This document shows positions 24,306 through 34,060 of a stretch of 64,000 bases of DNA, in pieces. This DNA is from an uncultured Erythrobacter sp. (GTDB lineage: Bacteria; Pseudomonadota; Alphaproteobacteria; Sphingomonadales; Sphingomonadaceae): the NCBI GenBank assembly GCA_947502305.1, contig CANMZA010000001.1, positions 248,001 to 312,000 on the forward strand, written 5' to 3'. Position 1 is the stretch's first letter; each line of letters starts with the position of its first letter. Made by a program: the position numbers and the translations under genes. The notes beneath the pieces were generated by a model. That model did not search any database and was not told where the DNA came from. It was given only the letters and a program-made list of their open reading frames with translations.

Positions 24306-24773
24306 ATGCGCAATCGGGCCATTCTTGCTGCGTGCTTGCTCACCGTAATGGTGACGGCTTGCGGCTCTGCGGAACAACCAGAAGTCATCGAACAGATCGT
24401 TGTTCGCGAGCGCGGCGCGGCACCTTTGGCTGCCGCCGTGTCAGAAGGTGGAGATGATTTGGTCGCCTTGGGCGAAGATGCGTTTCAAATGTGCACCGGT
24501 TGCCACGTGATCGAGACGGGCGCGCCTTCTTCTGCCGGGCCCAACTTGCACGGCGTTGTCGGGCGTGTGGTCGGCGGCCTCGAAGACTTTCCCTATTCAG
24601 ATGCTTTGACGGCATCAGAAGCCGTTTGGGATGATGCAAGTCTCGATCAATATTTGGCCGATCCGGGCGGCTATTTACCGGGTACAGATATGCTCGCCGG
24701 TGCAGTGCGTGATGAGGAAACACGCGCAGCGATCATCGCCTATCTTGCCGCCAATTCCGTTCCTAGCGAGTAA
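24306..24773 (+). CDS. Lipoprotein monoheme cytochrome c, acceptor for the Mo hydroxylase
   Basis: About 155 residues. Lipoprotein signal with lipobox MVTAC, then one heme motif (CTGCH, followed by GPNLHGVVGR) and a likely Met ligand in YLPGTDMLAG, the class I His/Met pattern. An AAAGGA site precedes tandem GTG (24303) and ATG (24306) codons; ATG is preferred. It lies 23 bases after the Mo subunit, matching cytochrome c-linked periplasmic aldehyde or isoquinoline dehydrogenases. A related lipoprotein cytochrome is encoded at 39223. Confidence 0.88.
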   Translation: MRNRAILAACLLTVMVTACGSAEQPEVIEQIVVRERGAAPLAAAVSEGGDDLVALGEDAFQMCTGCHVIETGAPSSAGPNLHGVVGRVVGGLEDFPYSDALTASEAVWDDASLDQYLADPGGYLPGTDMLAGAVRDEETRAAIIAYLAANSVPSE

Positions 24774-24806
24774 TTCGCGGCCACGTCGCCGCTTTTGGAG
24801 TCGCGA

Positions 24807-25754
24807 GTGGATTTAGAGACGGTTTGCCTGTTTTTGAACGAAGCGCGGCTGCGCGGTGAGTCTAGCGTTCTGATCACTGTATGCGCGGTAGAAGGGGCGT
24901 CGATGCGCGGTCCCGGCACCATTATGGGCGTGGCGCAGGATGGCAGCTTTGCTGGCTCGCTGTCAGGTGGGTGTATCGAAAATGCGGTGGTGGCAGAGGC
25001 GCTTGATGTTCTCAAAGCAGGGCATGCGCGGATGGTTCGATTTGGCGCAGGATCACCCTATCTGGACATAAAACTGCCCTGCGGCGGCGGGTTGGATTTG
25101 CATTTTACCCCGCTGATCAATTCCGATTTGTCAGCGGCTTGTCTGGACACATTGCGTGCGCGCACCCCATTTTCGATCCAAGTGGGCCGCGACGGCGTTA
25201 CCCATGTGCCGAATTGGCGGCCCAGCAGCTTTAATCCCGAAACGGGGACGAGCATTTTTGGCCACTGGCCTGCGCCTAAACTACAGATCATCGGGCACGG
25301 CGCGGGAGTGGAGGCGCTGGCCCGACTGGCGCGGGTGATGGGCTGCTGGACGGATGTCTTGACCTCAGATGACCGGATCATCGCGGCTCTAAAAGCGCAA
25401 AATATTGGTGCGAGGCGCATCATGCGCGCGAGCCAGACGGGCATGCTGGAAGGCGACCCGTGGACGGCGACAATTTTCCTGTTTCATGACCATGATTGGG
25501 AAACTGATTTAATGGTCCGCGCACTCGAGATACCGCATTTCTATATCGGTGCGATGGGCGGGCGTCATGCGCATGCGCAGCGTTGTGAGGCTTTGCGCAC
25601 TCGCGGAGTTAGCGATGCGGCACTGGCCAATATCGCTGCGCCGATAGGCCTGTTCCATTCCTCTCGCGATCCACAAACATTGGCGCTTTCAACTTTGGCG
25701 CAGGTGATACGGGCCTATCACGAATATGATTTTGAGGCCGTGATTGGCGGATGA
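24807..25754 (+). CDS. XdhC-family molybdenum hydroxylase maturation protein
   Basis: About 315 residues. The N-terminal XdhC domain has RGPGTIMGVAQDGSFAGSLS followed by GGCIENAVV, and a CGGG motif (KLPCGGGLDLH). The C-terminal part is an XdhC Rossmann domain (LQIIGHGAGVEALARLARVM). XdhC binds the molybdenum cofactor, protects its sulfurated form and inserts it in xanthine-oxidase-type enzymes. I choose GTG 24807, which has a TTTGGAG site six bases upstream, over TTG 24795. It follows the cytochrome gene and overlaps the MocA-like gene by 11 bases, consistent with one operon serving the Mo hydroxylase. Confidence 0.88.
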   Translation: MDLETVCLFLNEARLRGESSVLITVCAVEGASMRGPGTIMGVAQDGSFAGSLSGGCIENAVVAEALDVLKAGHARMVRFGAGSPYLDIKLPCGGGLDLHFTPLINSDLSAACLDTLRARTPFSIQVGRDGVTHVPNWRPSSFNPETGTSIFGHWPAPKLQIIGHGAGVEALARLARVMGCWTDVLTSDDRIIAALKAQNIGARRIMRASQTGMLEGDPWTATIFLFHDHDWETDLMVRALEIPHFYIGAMGGRHAHAQRCEALRTRGVSDAALANIAAPIGLFHSSRDPQTLALSTLAQVIRAYHEYDFEAVIGG

Positions 25755-26382
25755 ACTGCGTCTTGGTGCGGCGCTGCTCGCAGCTGGCGCGTCGCGTCGG
25801 TTTGGCGATTCTGACAAATTGGCGGCAAGTTTTCGGGGCATGCGATTGGGGGAACACGCCGCATTGGCTGTGCCAAAAGGACGATTTGCCCAAAAATGGG
25901 TGGTAACCGCTGATCCTGTTCACCCTTGCATGCCCTTATGGCGCGAGCGCAGATTTGTGCCGTTTGTGATTGGACGCGCGGCGGAAGGGATGGGCACATC
26001 TGCTGCAATGGCCGCACAATTGGCGCAGCAGGCCGGATTAGATGCGCTGATGATCGTACTTGCCGACATGCCGATGGTGCCACCGCAGCATCTCTCGGCG
26101 CTTGCCAATGACTTGCGCGGACCGGCAGATATTGTCTGCTCCGCCATCGCAGATACGCCGATGCCGCCAGCGATTTTTGGCCGCGAACATTTCGGCACAC
26201 TCGCGGCGATGAGCGGCGATAGAGGTGCGCGCGATTTGCTTGCGCAGGCGCGTGTCGCCACGTGTCCGCCGGAATGGCTTATAGACATCGATACGCCGGA
26301 AATGCTGGAAGCGAACGCGCGAATTGATAGACAGCCGGGCGCGTCTAATTCTAAGACATCCGTAAAGGGAGATGAGACTTGA
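25744..26382 (+). CDS. MocA-like molybdenum cofactor nucleotidyltransferase
   Basis: 212 residues. An N-terminal [16 protein letters not shown] signature and VLADMPMVP metal motif place it in the MobA/MocA nucleotidyltransferase family; SRRFG...DKL and the xanthine-oxidase-type neighbours favour MocA (CTP:Mo-cofactor cytidylyltransferase) over MobA. It would convert Mo-MPT to the cytosine dinucleotide form used by the adjacent dehydrogenase. The TTG start at 25744 overlaps the end of xdhC and has no strong ribosome site, suggesting translational coupling. Its end overlaps the acetyl-CoA synthetase start by four bases. Confidence 0.8.
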   Translation: MADELRLGAALLAAGASRRFGDSDKLAASFRGMRLGEHAALAVPKGRFAQKWVVTADPVHPCMPLWRERRFVPFVIGRAAEGMGTSAAMAAQLAQQAGLDALMIVLADMPMVPPQHLSALANDLRGPADIVCSAIADTPMPPAIFGREHFGTLAAMSGDRGARDLLAQARVATCPPEWLIDIDTPEMLEANARIDRQPGASNSKTSVKGDET

Positions 26383-28316
26383 ACCAATTCGTCCAGCGTC
26401 CGCAATCTGCGCATGAAACCCATTGCACCGATGCGCAATATCGGGAGCTTTATGATCGCTCCCTCGCGGACCCAGACGGTTTCTGGCTGGAGCAATCACA
26501 GCGCCTGGATTGGTTCACCGCGCCCACAAAAGGCGGCTATTGGTCCTATGATCCGGTGGGGATTGAATGGTTCGCTGATGGCGAATTAAACTTGTGCCAT
26601 AATGCGGTGGACCGGCATTTGGATACGCGGGGAGACCAAACCGCGATCATCTTCGAGCCCGATGACCCGGGTGTGCAGGGGCAGACCGAACGCCGCATGC
26701 TCACCTACCGCGACCTTCACCGCGAAGTCACTCAGATGGCCAATGCTCTCAAAGCCATCGGCGTGGGCAAAGGGGAGCGGGTGACGATTTATATGCCCAA
26801 TATAGTCGAAGGCGTAACTGCGATGCTCGCCTGTGCGCGGATTGGGGCGATCCATTCGGTGGTGTTCGGTGGATTCTCGCCAGAAGCGTTGGCCGGGCGG
26901 ATAACCGATTGCGAAAGCCGGTTTGTCATCACCGCCGATGAAGGCAAACGCGGCACCAAAAGCGTTCCGCTAAAAGCCAATGTCGATGCTGCTTTGGCGC
27001 GCGACGGCGTGGCGGTGGATGGGGTGCTGGTGGTAAAACACACCGGGCTGGATGTTCCGATGGAAGAAGGGCGCGATCATTGGTTCCATGATGCGCGGTC
27101 TGATGCGGATTGCCCGTGTGAGGTTATGTCAGCCGAAGACCCCTTGTTCATCCTCTACACGTCTGGGTCGACCGGAAAACCGAAAGGCGTGCTGCACACA
27201 ACCGGCGGGTATGGCGTTTGGACGGCGACAACATTCGAATACATGTTCGATTACCGCGAAGGCGAGGTGTTTTGGTGCACTGCCGATATCGGTTGGGTCA
27301 CTGGGCATAGTTATATCGTTTACGGTCCGCTGATGAATGGCGCGATCAGCGTGGTGTTTGAAGGGGTGCCGAATTACCCGGATTTCGGGCGGTTCTGGGA
27401 TGTGGTGGACGAGCATGAGGTGAACATCCTCTACACCGCGCCCACCGCGATCCGCGCCCTGATGCGCGAAGGCGATGAGTTTGTGACTAGCCGCGACCGG
27501 TCATCCCTGCGGCTGCTGGGATCGGTGGGCGAACCGATCAATCCAGAGGCGTGGCGCTGGTATTTCGATGTGGTGGGCGAAGGGCGTTGCCCGATCATCG
27601 ACACATGGTGGCAAACCGAAACCGGCGGCGTGATGATCACAACTTTGCCAGGGGCCCATGATATGAAACCGGGTAGTGCGGGATTGCCGATGTTTGGCAT
27701 ACGCCCGCAATTGGTGGACAATGAAGGCGGCGTTTTAGAGGGCGCGGCCGAAGGCAATCTGTGCATCACCCACAGCTGGCCCGGCCAGGCGCGCAGTGTC
27801 TATGGCGATCATGAGCGTTTTGAGCAGACCTATTTCAGCAATTACGCTGGCAAATATTTCACCGGCGATGGATGTAAGCGCGACAATGATGGCTATTACT
27901 GGATAACGGGCCGCGTCGATGATGTGATCAACGTCTCCGGCCACCGCATGGGCACAGCGGAGGTGGAAAGCGCTCTGGTCTTGCATGACTTGGTCGCGGA
28001 GGCCGCTGTCGTCGGTTTTCCGCATGATATCAAAGGGCAGGGTATTTATTGCTATGTCACTTTGAATGCAGGCGTAGAAGGTTCAGACGCGCTCTACCAA
28101 GAATTGCGCGCGCATGTCCGCACCGAGATTGGGCCGATTGCGACCCCTGATCAAATTCAATTTACCGATGGCTTGCCAAAAACCCGCAGCGGCAAAATCA
28201 TGCGCAGGATCCTGCGCAAAGTTGCGGAGAATGATTACGGATCGCTGGGTGACACTTCGACGCTGGCGGACCCTTCGCTGGTCGAACGTCTGATCGAAGG
28301 GCGGCAAAAAACGTAA
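26379..28316 (+). CDS. acsA: Acetyl-CoA synthetase (AMP-forming)
   Basis: 645 residues, the normal length. ANL-superfamily motifs in order: P-loop [15 protein letters not shown], active-site [10 protein letters not shown], hinge region [15 protein letters not shown], and C-terminal [11 protein letters not shown] with the catalytic and acetylatable lysine. It makes acetyl-CoA from acetate, ATP and CoA; propionate is a possible alternative substrate. The start is TTG 26379 with GGGAGATGAG just upstream, overlapping the MocA-like stop. Being last in a Mo-hydroxylase operon suggests that the dehydrogenase may deliver a carboxylic acid (for example acetate from acetaldehyde) for activation; this is inference. 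Confidence 0.93.
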   Translation: MNQFVQRPQSAHETHCTDAQYRELYDRSLADPDGFWLEQSQRLDWFTAPTKGGYWSYDPVGIEWFADGELNLCHNAVDRHLDTRGDQTAIIFEPDDPGVQGQTERRMLTYRDLHREVTQMANALKAIGVGKGERVTIYMPNIVEGVTAMLACARIGAIHSVVFGGFSPEALAGRITDCESRFVITADEGKRGTKSVPLKANVDAALARDGVAVDGVLVVKHTGLDVPMEEGRDHWFHDARSDADCPCEVMSAEDPLFILYTSGSTGKPKGVLHTTGGYGVWTATTFEYMFDYREGEVFWCTADIGWVTGHSYIVYGPLMNGAISVVFEGVPNYPDFGRFWDVVDEHEVNILYTAPTAIRALMREGDEFVTSRDRSSLRLLGSVGEPINPEAWRWYFDVVGEGRCPIIDTWWQTETGGVMITTLPGAHDMKPGSAGLPMFGIRPQLVDNEGGVLEGAAEGNLCITHSWPGQARSVYGDHERFEQTYFSNYAGKYFTGDGCKRDNDGYYWITGRVDDVINVSGHRMGTAEVESALVLHDLVAEAAVVGFPHDIKGQGIYCYVTLNAGVEGSDALYQELRAHVRTEIGPIATPDQIQFTDGLPKTRSGKIMRRILRKVAENDYGSLGDTSTLADPSLVERLIEGRQKT

Positions 28317-28320
28317 ACGC

Positions 28321-29790
28321 CTATTCCAGCCCTAATTCGCCTAGGTTCATCGTCGCTGTGTTGTAACTCGCGGCGGCAAGCCTGCCGTTTAAATTGGCGC
28401 GAATGGCGCGGATTTGCGCGTCGGCGGCGCTTTCTTCACGCAGATTGACGAGAAAGAAATCGCCTGCACCCAATTGGAAACGACGGCGTTCTGCTGCGAC
28501 CATAGCGCTGGCTTGTTCGACCTCGTCAGAGGCCAATTCTGCAAGACGTAGGGACGCGTTGAGGCTGGTGAGGATATTGTCTAGCTCAACCTCGATCTGA
28601 TCCGCGACGCGGCGTTCGCGAAATTCCATTTCGCGCAATTCCGCCTCTGCCCGGCCCAACCGCCCGCGCGCCTCGCGCCGTTGCAGCGGCACAGTAAATG
28701 TCACGCCAACGGTCGTATCGGTGGAATCGAAAGTCGATCCGCCATCGCCAATTCCACCAAAATCGCGGCTGAGCTCAACCTTCAGGTCAAGCTGCGGCTG
28801 CAAATCGTTCTGACGCAATTCAACCTTATTTTCGGCGCGTTGTATCGCGAGGCGAAAATTCTGCAATTCGGGCCGCGCCTCCAGAATATCGCTGCGCCGC
28901 ATTGCGATCAGCGTTTGCATGTCGGGCAAGCCGTCCAGCGTTTCACGGTCCGGCAATTGCGCGCGGGTGGGCACAATCATCCGGCCATCGCTGCCGCGCA
29001 AATAATAGCTGAGCGAGGTGGATGTGAGCGCAAAATTACGCTGAGCTTCGGCTAGCAAAGTGCGGCGGCGGATGACGTTCTGTTCGTTCTCAGTCAGAGC
29101 GATGCGCGGCGTCGCCCCCAATCGCACTTCGCGGGCAAGGCCGATGGCGCGGGCCTCCGCAATCTCCAGCAATTCTTCGTAAACGTGGATTTCGCTGCCT
29201 GCTGCGACCCAGCGCCAATAGGTTTTGAGCGCCTCGTGCTGAACATTGAGCTGCACCAGCAGAACATTCAGCCCTGCTTGGTTCGCTGCCAATCGGGTGT
29301 CTTCGACGGCAAAGCGCCTGCCGTCGATCCGACGGTCGCGTAGCAATGATAGCAATCCGCCGACCTTAAATTCACCCGCCTGATTGGTGTTATAAATGTT
29401 CTCATATATCGGTAACCGTCCGTCGGACAGGCGGTACCTACCGTAAACCTCCGCGCCCATTGCGGCGAGCGGCTGGCGCGCGCCGACCTGCGCGAAGCCG
29501 CCGGAAAAGGTCCCGGTCACCCGGTCATAGGCCTCACCTTCAAGGATCAAATCAAACGCGCCGTCTGCCGACAATTGGTCGCTACGCGCGGCGGCTTCGC
29601 GTTCAAAACTTTCAAGGATGCTGGGGAATGTGAGCGCGGAACTGCGCAGAACTTCTTCGGGCAAAAGCGGCCCAGTCGTCAGTGTCTCCTCCAACGGATC
29701 AAGATTGGCCTCAATATCCTGCGCATACACAGGCGCCACCGCCAGCAACACTGCTGTTAGCGCAGCGCCTAATGTCGTCCGAATATTCAC
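28321..29790 (-). CDS. TolC-family outer-membrane efflux protein
   Basis: 489 residues with a Sec signal (cut near VYA-QD). Two OEP repeats of long amphipathic helices follow, with characteristic segments such as 'AENKVELRQNDLQPQLDLKV' and a C-terminal 'NLREESAADAQIRAI' helix ending in 'LAAASYNTATMNLGELGLE'-type wording. It forms the outer-membrane channel of a tripartite exporter. Its start overlaps the stop of the upstream HlyD gene by four bases (ATGA). It ends 4 bases from the converging acsA with no terminator between them. Confidence 0.88.
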   Translation of the reverse strand: MNIRTTLGAALTAVLLAVAPVYAQDIEANLDPLEETLTTGPLLPEEVLRSSALTFPSILESFEREAAARSDQLSADGAFDLILEGEAYDRVTGTFSGGFAQVGARQPLAAMGAEVYGRYRLSDGRLPIYENIYNTNQAGEFKVGGLLSLLRDRRIDGRRFAVEDTRLAANQAGLNVLLVQLNVQHEALKTYWRWVAAGSEIHVYEELLEIAEARAIGLAREVRLGATPRIALTENEQNVIRRRTLLAEAQRNFALTSTSLSYYLRGSDGRMIVPTRAQLPDRETLDGLPDMQTLIAMRRSDILEARPELQNFRLAIQRAENKVELRQNDLQPQLDLKVELSRDFGGIGDGGSTFDSTDTTVGVTFTVPLQRREARGRLGRAEAELREMEFRERRVADQIEVELDNILTSLNASLRLAELASDEVEQASAMVAAERRRFQLGAGDFFLVNLREESAADAQIRAIRANLNGRLAAASYNTATMNLGELGLE

Positions 29791-30845
29791 CGCTGCGCGC
29801 CAGTACCACCACCCATTCCGCCGCCGCTTTCGGAAGCGGGCGCGGGCAATTCGGGTGGGAAGTTATTTAGCTGCCGCCAGATTTCAAACCCGACCGGCAC
29901 GGTTTCCAGCAATATCCACGAGCGAACCACTGTGCCAAAACGCGAATAGCGCTCCTCCGGCCACGGCTGCTCTGCATCCGGATCTTCGCCGATCAGCACG
30001 CGGAAACGTCCATCGGGCTGTGCGACCTGGTCGACATTGGTGACCATTGCGGGGAAAGTGCCAACGGCCACCGATGGCCAACCGCTAAATTGTACCGCGG
30101 GCCAGCCTTCAAACTCGATGCGTGCTTTCTCACCCGCTTCTATCAAGGCCACGTCTCGGCCATCGACAAACACTTCGATCACGCGCCCGTGTACTTCGGG
30201 GACGAATGTGGCGAGCACTTGGCCAGCGCTGACATATGTCGCGCTGTCCCCGGCATTGATGCTTTGGATGAAGCCATCGCGCGGGGCGGTGAGCAATTGC
30301 ACCGATTGCCGTGCCAAATTCGTCTCAGTCCGGGTCAAATTCGCTTGCGCTGCTGCGACGCGGCCGCGCATTTCTTCCACCCGGATTTGTGCTTGTTCGT
30401 AGTCACGCCGCGCGGTCAGCCCGGCGGCGAACAATTCCGCCATTCGCCGCTGATCGATTTCTGCTGTGGCCTGCGCATTGCGCGCCGACTGTAGCTGAAT
30501 TTCAACCTGTGCACGCTCCGCTTCCAGTCGTTGAACCAATTGCGGGTCGATGTCGGCAATGCGTGCAATCGGATCGCCTTTATTGACGCGGCTACCATCG
30601 CGCACAAACCATTCTTCGATGCGGCCAGACACCAGCGCGTTGATTTCTTGTTGCCGTTCGTCAGGATTGATCGTCGTCACCACGCCGCGCCCGCCGACCG
30701 TTTGCACCCAAGGGACGTAAATCAGGAAGGCAATAGCAGCGAGGATTGCGAGCAGCAGCAGCACAAACACGCGGCGAAAAATGCGCGGGGTTTTTACACT
30801 GGCGAGCGCGGTGAAATGGGCAATGTCTTTTTCAAGTCTAGCCAT
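29787..30845 (-). CDS. HlyD-family periplasmic adaptor (membrane fusion protein)
   Basis: 352 residues. One N-terminal membrane helix (about 27-46, VLLLLAILAAIAFLIYVPWV), a lipoyl-type hairpin (EINALVSGRIEEWFVRDGSR, then VNKGDPIARI), a coiled coil (about 105-185), and a returning barrel strand (LLTAPRDGFIQSINAGDSAT). Ends in a Gly-rich tail. It bridges an inner-membrane exporter and the TolC-like channel encoded directly downstream. The gene starts 2 bases after the stop of the ABC-like gene, so all three are one operon. Confidence 0.88.
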   Translation of the reverse strand: MARLEKDIAHFTALASVKTPRIFRRVFVLLLLAILAAIAFLIYVPWVQTVGGRGVVTTINPDERQQEINALVSGRIEEWFVRDGSRVNKGDPIARIADIDPQLVQRLEAERAQVEIQLQSARNAQATAEIDQRRMAELFAAGLTARRDYEQAQIRVEEMRGRVAAAQANLTRTETNLARQSVQLLTAPRDGFIQSINAGDSATYVSAGQVLATFVPEVHGRVIEVFVDGRDVALIEAGEKARIEFEGWPAVQFSGWPSVAVGTFPAMVTNVDQVAQPDGRFRVLIGEDPDAEQPWPEERYSRFGTVVRSWILLETVPVGFEIWRQLNNFPPELPAPASESGGGMGGGTGAQR

Positions 30846-30847
30846 GA

Positions 30848-32623
30848 TTATCCTCCCGCCACCTGAGTTTTGTCTGCGCTTTTGATCACCTGCTGCGCGT
30901 CACTTGCTCTGGCGCTGGGCTTGCTATCAACCGCTGAGCGAAAGCTGCTAAAATTGTCGAAATAGCGCTGGCTCTTTTCTTCCAAATACAAAAACTGATC
31001 AAAGCCCAAATCGGCTTGGCGGCCGGAGAAATAGATTACGGTGGAATAGGCCTGCTCGCGCAATTCCTTGATTGAACGCGCCAAATTGTCTTCGTCCAGC
31101 AAATCAAACAACCGGCTCAGCACTAGGATACGCGGTTGCTCTAGCAGCGCATTGGCCAATTTTAATTGCTGCAATTCGACCGCAGATAGCGGCCAGCCTG
31201 AATGTGAGACCGCCGTATCAAGCCCTTTGTCAAAGCCAGAGATTGTGTCGATCAGCCCAACGGTTTCCAGTGCCCCGACCATCCGTTTGCTGGCAGTGTC
31301 AGGGCACGATAGGCTGAGATATTCGCGGATCGTCATGCCAACAAAGCTGGGCCGTTCCAGCACATGGACGTCTTTGCGCAAATTGTAGGTTTCGATGTCC
31401 TGATAATCGATCCCGCCCATTGTCAGGAAACCGGAACTGGGCCGTTCATGCAGTTTCAGCAAATTGGTAAAAGCGCGCTGTACCCCGTGATCGCTGGCGG
31501 CGGCCATGATGATTGCGCCGCTGGGCACTTCCAAATCAAATTCGGCCTGGCCGCTGCGCGCGGTGGCGCTCGCTCTTTTAAACACCAATGTGTGATCATC
31601 GCCGGTGATCGAATCTTCGCCGCTCGGTTCCTCTTGCTCAACATCATAAAACAAGCTGATCTCTTCAATCGCGGCGCACAGATCGTAGAAATATGTGAGG
31701 TATGTGCCCAGTTGCGCGACGCCAAAGAAAGCCACCGACAAAACCAATTCCGCTGCGACCAATTGTCCCAGACCCAGTTGTCCCCGGATCACCAACCACC
31801 CGCCAAGGCCCAATAGCGCGGCGCTGGCGGCGGCATAGAGCACCAGAAACGCCAGCGTCTGAGCGAAATGCTGGCGGAAATGCCGCTTGCGCTCATGCAG
31901 ATAGGCGTGAGTGTATTCATCGGTCCGGTCGAGCGCGTAATCCACCCTGCGTTGTGATTTGAAAAATCCGTTCGACCCGCCAACCGTTTCCAGCCAGCCT
32001 GCCGTGTTGTGCTTCGCATGCGAAAGGTCGATCCCCGTCCGCACCGCTTTCGCACCCCAGATCAGCCAGATGATCCAGATCAACGCCGACATCACCAATG
32101 TGAACACAAGGAACAGAGGATGGTATAGCGACACCAGCACAAAGCCGACGGCAACCTGCAAAACAACGCTGAAGCCGCCGATAAACAGAACCGGCACCGC
32201 TTTTTGTACATTGATGACGTCGAAATACCGGTTGAACAAAGCGCTTGATTTCGCGTCACCGAAGAACGGGTCTTGAGCGTACACCGAGATCAACGATATT
32301 TCCGCCACCATTCGCGCGTAAAAACGGCGGGCGAAAATCTCCATCAAGTGAATGCGCAAAGCGTAAAGCAAACCGAAGATCAGCAGCAATCCAAACAAGG
32401 TGAGCGACAGCATCACCAAAGGCGCGGCCAAAGCGGTGTTGGCGACGGTGTTGACCAACATTTGCACAGAAATTGGCGTGGCCAGCGACAGAAGGCTGAT
32501 GCCAAGACCGTAAACAATGGCGAGCCAATAAAAGCTGCTTTCGGGTTTTAGAATTTCGAAAAATCGCCTGAAAAACGTTACCAGTGAAATCCGGCTGCCA
32601 TAGCTGGGGGATTCGAGTGCCAT
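30848..32623 (-). CDS. ABC exporter-like protein with inactivated nucleotide-binding domain
   Basis: About 591 residues from ATG 32623. Residues about 1-320 are a six-helix type I ABC exporter membrane domain. The following ATPase-like domain aligns along its length but has lost every catalytic motif: Walker A is AAASDHGVQRA (no GxGKS/T), the signature is LSAVELQQ, Walker B is ILVLSRLFD with Ser and Arg in place of Asp and Glu, and the H-loop His is replaced (IYFSGRQ). The frame is intact, with ordinary coding character, so it is a maintained protein and not a decayed gene. With HlyD and TolC partners it may need another ATPase, or have a non-transport role. Divergent from the oxidoreductase at 32849. 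Confidence 0.82.
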   Translation of the reverse strand: MALESPSYGSRISLVTFFRRFFEILKPESSFYWLAIVYGLGISLLSLATPISVQMLVNTVANTALAAPLVMLSLTLFGLLLIFGLLYALRIHLMEIFARRFYARMVAEISLISVYAQDPFFGDAKSSALFNRYFDVINVQKAVPVLFIGGFSVVLQVAVGFVLVSLYHPLFLVFTLVMSALIWIIWLIWGAKAVRTGIDLSHAKHNTAGWLETVGGSNGFFKSQRRVDYALDRTDEYTHAYLHERKRHFRQHFAQTLAFLVLYAAASAALLGLGGWLVIRGQLGLGQLVAAELVLSVAFFGVAQLGTYLTYFYDLCAAIEEISLFYDVEQEEPSGEDSITGDDHTLVFKRASATARSGQAEFDLEVPSGAIIMAAASDHGVQRAFTNLLKLHERPSSGFLTMGGIDYQDIETYNLRKDVHVLERPSFVGMTIREYLSLSCPDTASKRMVGALETVGLIDTISGFDKGLDTAVSHSGWPLSAVELQQLKLANALLEQPRILVLSRLFDLLDEDNLARSIKELREQAYSTVIYFSGRQADLGFDQFLYLEEKSQRYFDNFSSFRSAVDSKPSARASDAQQVIKSADKTQVAGG

Positions 32624-32848
32624 GAATGTCGCTTTCGTCCGATTAGGCCAACTGAAATGGTGCAGTGAACGGCCCACGAACTGGACCGCCCCACATTTGC
32701 GTTTCTGGTGTCAGCCGGCATCCCATCTCCGACATTGCTTCCCAAACGCTTATGTTGTGCGCGGGTTCCGCCACATGTTCTGATTGCGGCGCGCTTTCGG
32801 ATATGCGGCTGGACAGAAGGGAAGGGATGGCAGAAGGCGGCAGGACGT

Positions 32849-33994
32849 ATGACACAGCCGCCAGACCATATTCTGCTGATCGGAGGCGGCCACGCGCATG
32901 TGGCGGTGTTGGCGGATTGGATCAGGCGCGGATTGCCAGCGGCACGGGCTACTTTGGTGACCCCAGAGCCGCATTTGCGTTATTCTGGCATGGTGCCGGG
33001 CTGGATCGCGGGTCAGTATGAACGCGATGTCGGAATTGTCGATATAGCGGCACTGGCGGAGCGTGCTGGCGCGGAGTTTGTGCAAAGCAGGTGCGCTGCG
33101 ATTGATCCTGATGTTAGGTACATTGTGACGGAGGATGGGCGGCAGATATCATTCGACATCGCTTCGATCGACACAGGCGGCGTTGGACGCGCGGCTGATG
33201 TCTTGGGTCAGGACAAGCGCTTGCTCGATATTCGGCCGATTGATCGTTTCGTCGGGGCAGTTGTTGAGGCCCGCCCGGCGGAACGTATCGCCGTTATCGG
33301 AGGCGGCGCTGGGGGCACAGAATTGGCTTTCGCGCTCAAGAATCGCTCGTTGCGTTCTGCTTCTCCACAAAATCCATCGTGCGAGGCTGCCCCTTTGAAG
33401 GTTGCATTGATCACCGGCGCAAATGGGCTGCTACCCGACTTTTCTTCCCCTGTCCGAGAGGTCGTAGCCAAAGAATTGCGGCGGCAGGGCATCAACGTCA
33501 TCACGCACAATGCTAAATTTGAAGACGGGCGCCTGTTTGTTGGCGGTGAGGAGATGGACGCGTTCGACTTGGTGGTCGGGGCTCTCGGCAGCGGCGCGCC
33601 GGATTGGCCGGAGGCGGGCGGGATGGTCTGCGATGAGGACGGTTTTATCGCCGTCGATGCGTATCAGCGTTCGGTATCGCATCAGCATATTCTGGCGGCT
33701 GGCGATGTTGCTGCTCGCCAGGATCGCAATGTGCCGCATTCGGGCGTTCATGCCGTGTTTGCTGGCCCAGTCTTGGCGCACAATTTACGCGCGCTCATGC
33801 ACGGCAAGGAACCTTCGCGCAGCTATCGCCCGCGCCGCCATAATCTGTATTTGATGTCGACAGGTGATGGCAGCGCGATTGCCAGCTATGGACCGTTTGC
33901 CGCGCAGGGGGCATGGGTTAGGCGATTGAAGCATTGGATCGACAACCGCTGGATCCAGCAATACGCTGCGCTTGTTGATGGCCGCGAAAGCTAA
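32849..33994 (+). CDS. FAD-dependent pyridine nucleotide-disulfide oxidoreductase (NDH-2/SelD-associated type)
   Basis: 381 residues from ATG 32849. The start HILLIGGGHAHVAVLADWIR is the FAD Rossmann motif typical of a subfamily found alone or fused to selenophosphate synthase; PHLRYSGMVPGWIAGQY is also characteristic. A second nucleotide motif (IAVIGGGAGGTELAFAL) and the late FAD motif (HILAAGDVA) are present. There is no CxxC active site, so it is NDH-2-like rather than a disulfide reductase. Likely a membrane-associated NAD(P)H:acceptor oxidoreductase. No selD gene lies near, so a selenium link cannot be claimed. It lies 66 bases before the TVP38-reductase fusion. Confidence 0.78.
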   Translation: MTQPPDHILLIGGGHAHVAVLADWIRRGLPAARATLVTPEPHLRYSGMVPGWIAGQYERDVGIVDIAALAERAGAEFVQSRCAAIDPDVRYIVTEDGRQISFDIASIDTGGVGRAADVLGQDKRLLDIRPIDRFVGAVVEARPAERIAVIGGGAGGTELAFALKNRSLRSASPQNPSCEAAPLKVALITGANGLLPDFSSPVREVVAKELRRQGINVITHNAKFEDGRLFVGGEEMDAFDLVVGALGSGAPDWPEAGGMVCDEDGFIAVDAYQRSVSHQHILAAGDVAARQDRNVPHSGVHAVFAGPVLAHNLRALMHGKEPSRSYRPRRHNLYLMSTGDGSAIASYGPFAAQGAWVRRLKHWIDNRWIQQYAALVDGRES

Positions 33995-34060
33995 AGCCAT
34001 GGTGCCGGCGCTGTAACGATAGAGGCGGTTTGAGCGAACCGGGCGCGTCAAAGGGAATTC

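Noticed and set aside
30848-32623. Calling the ABC gene a pseudogene
   Set aside because: The frame is full length with no stops or frameshift and the operon is intact; only catalytic motifs are lost.
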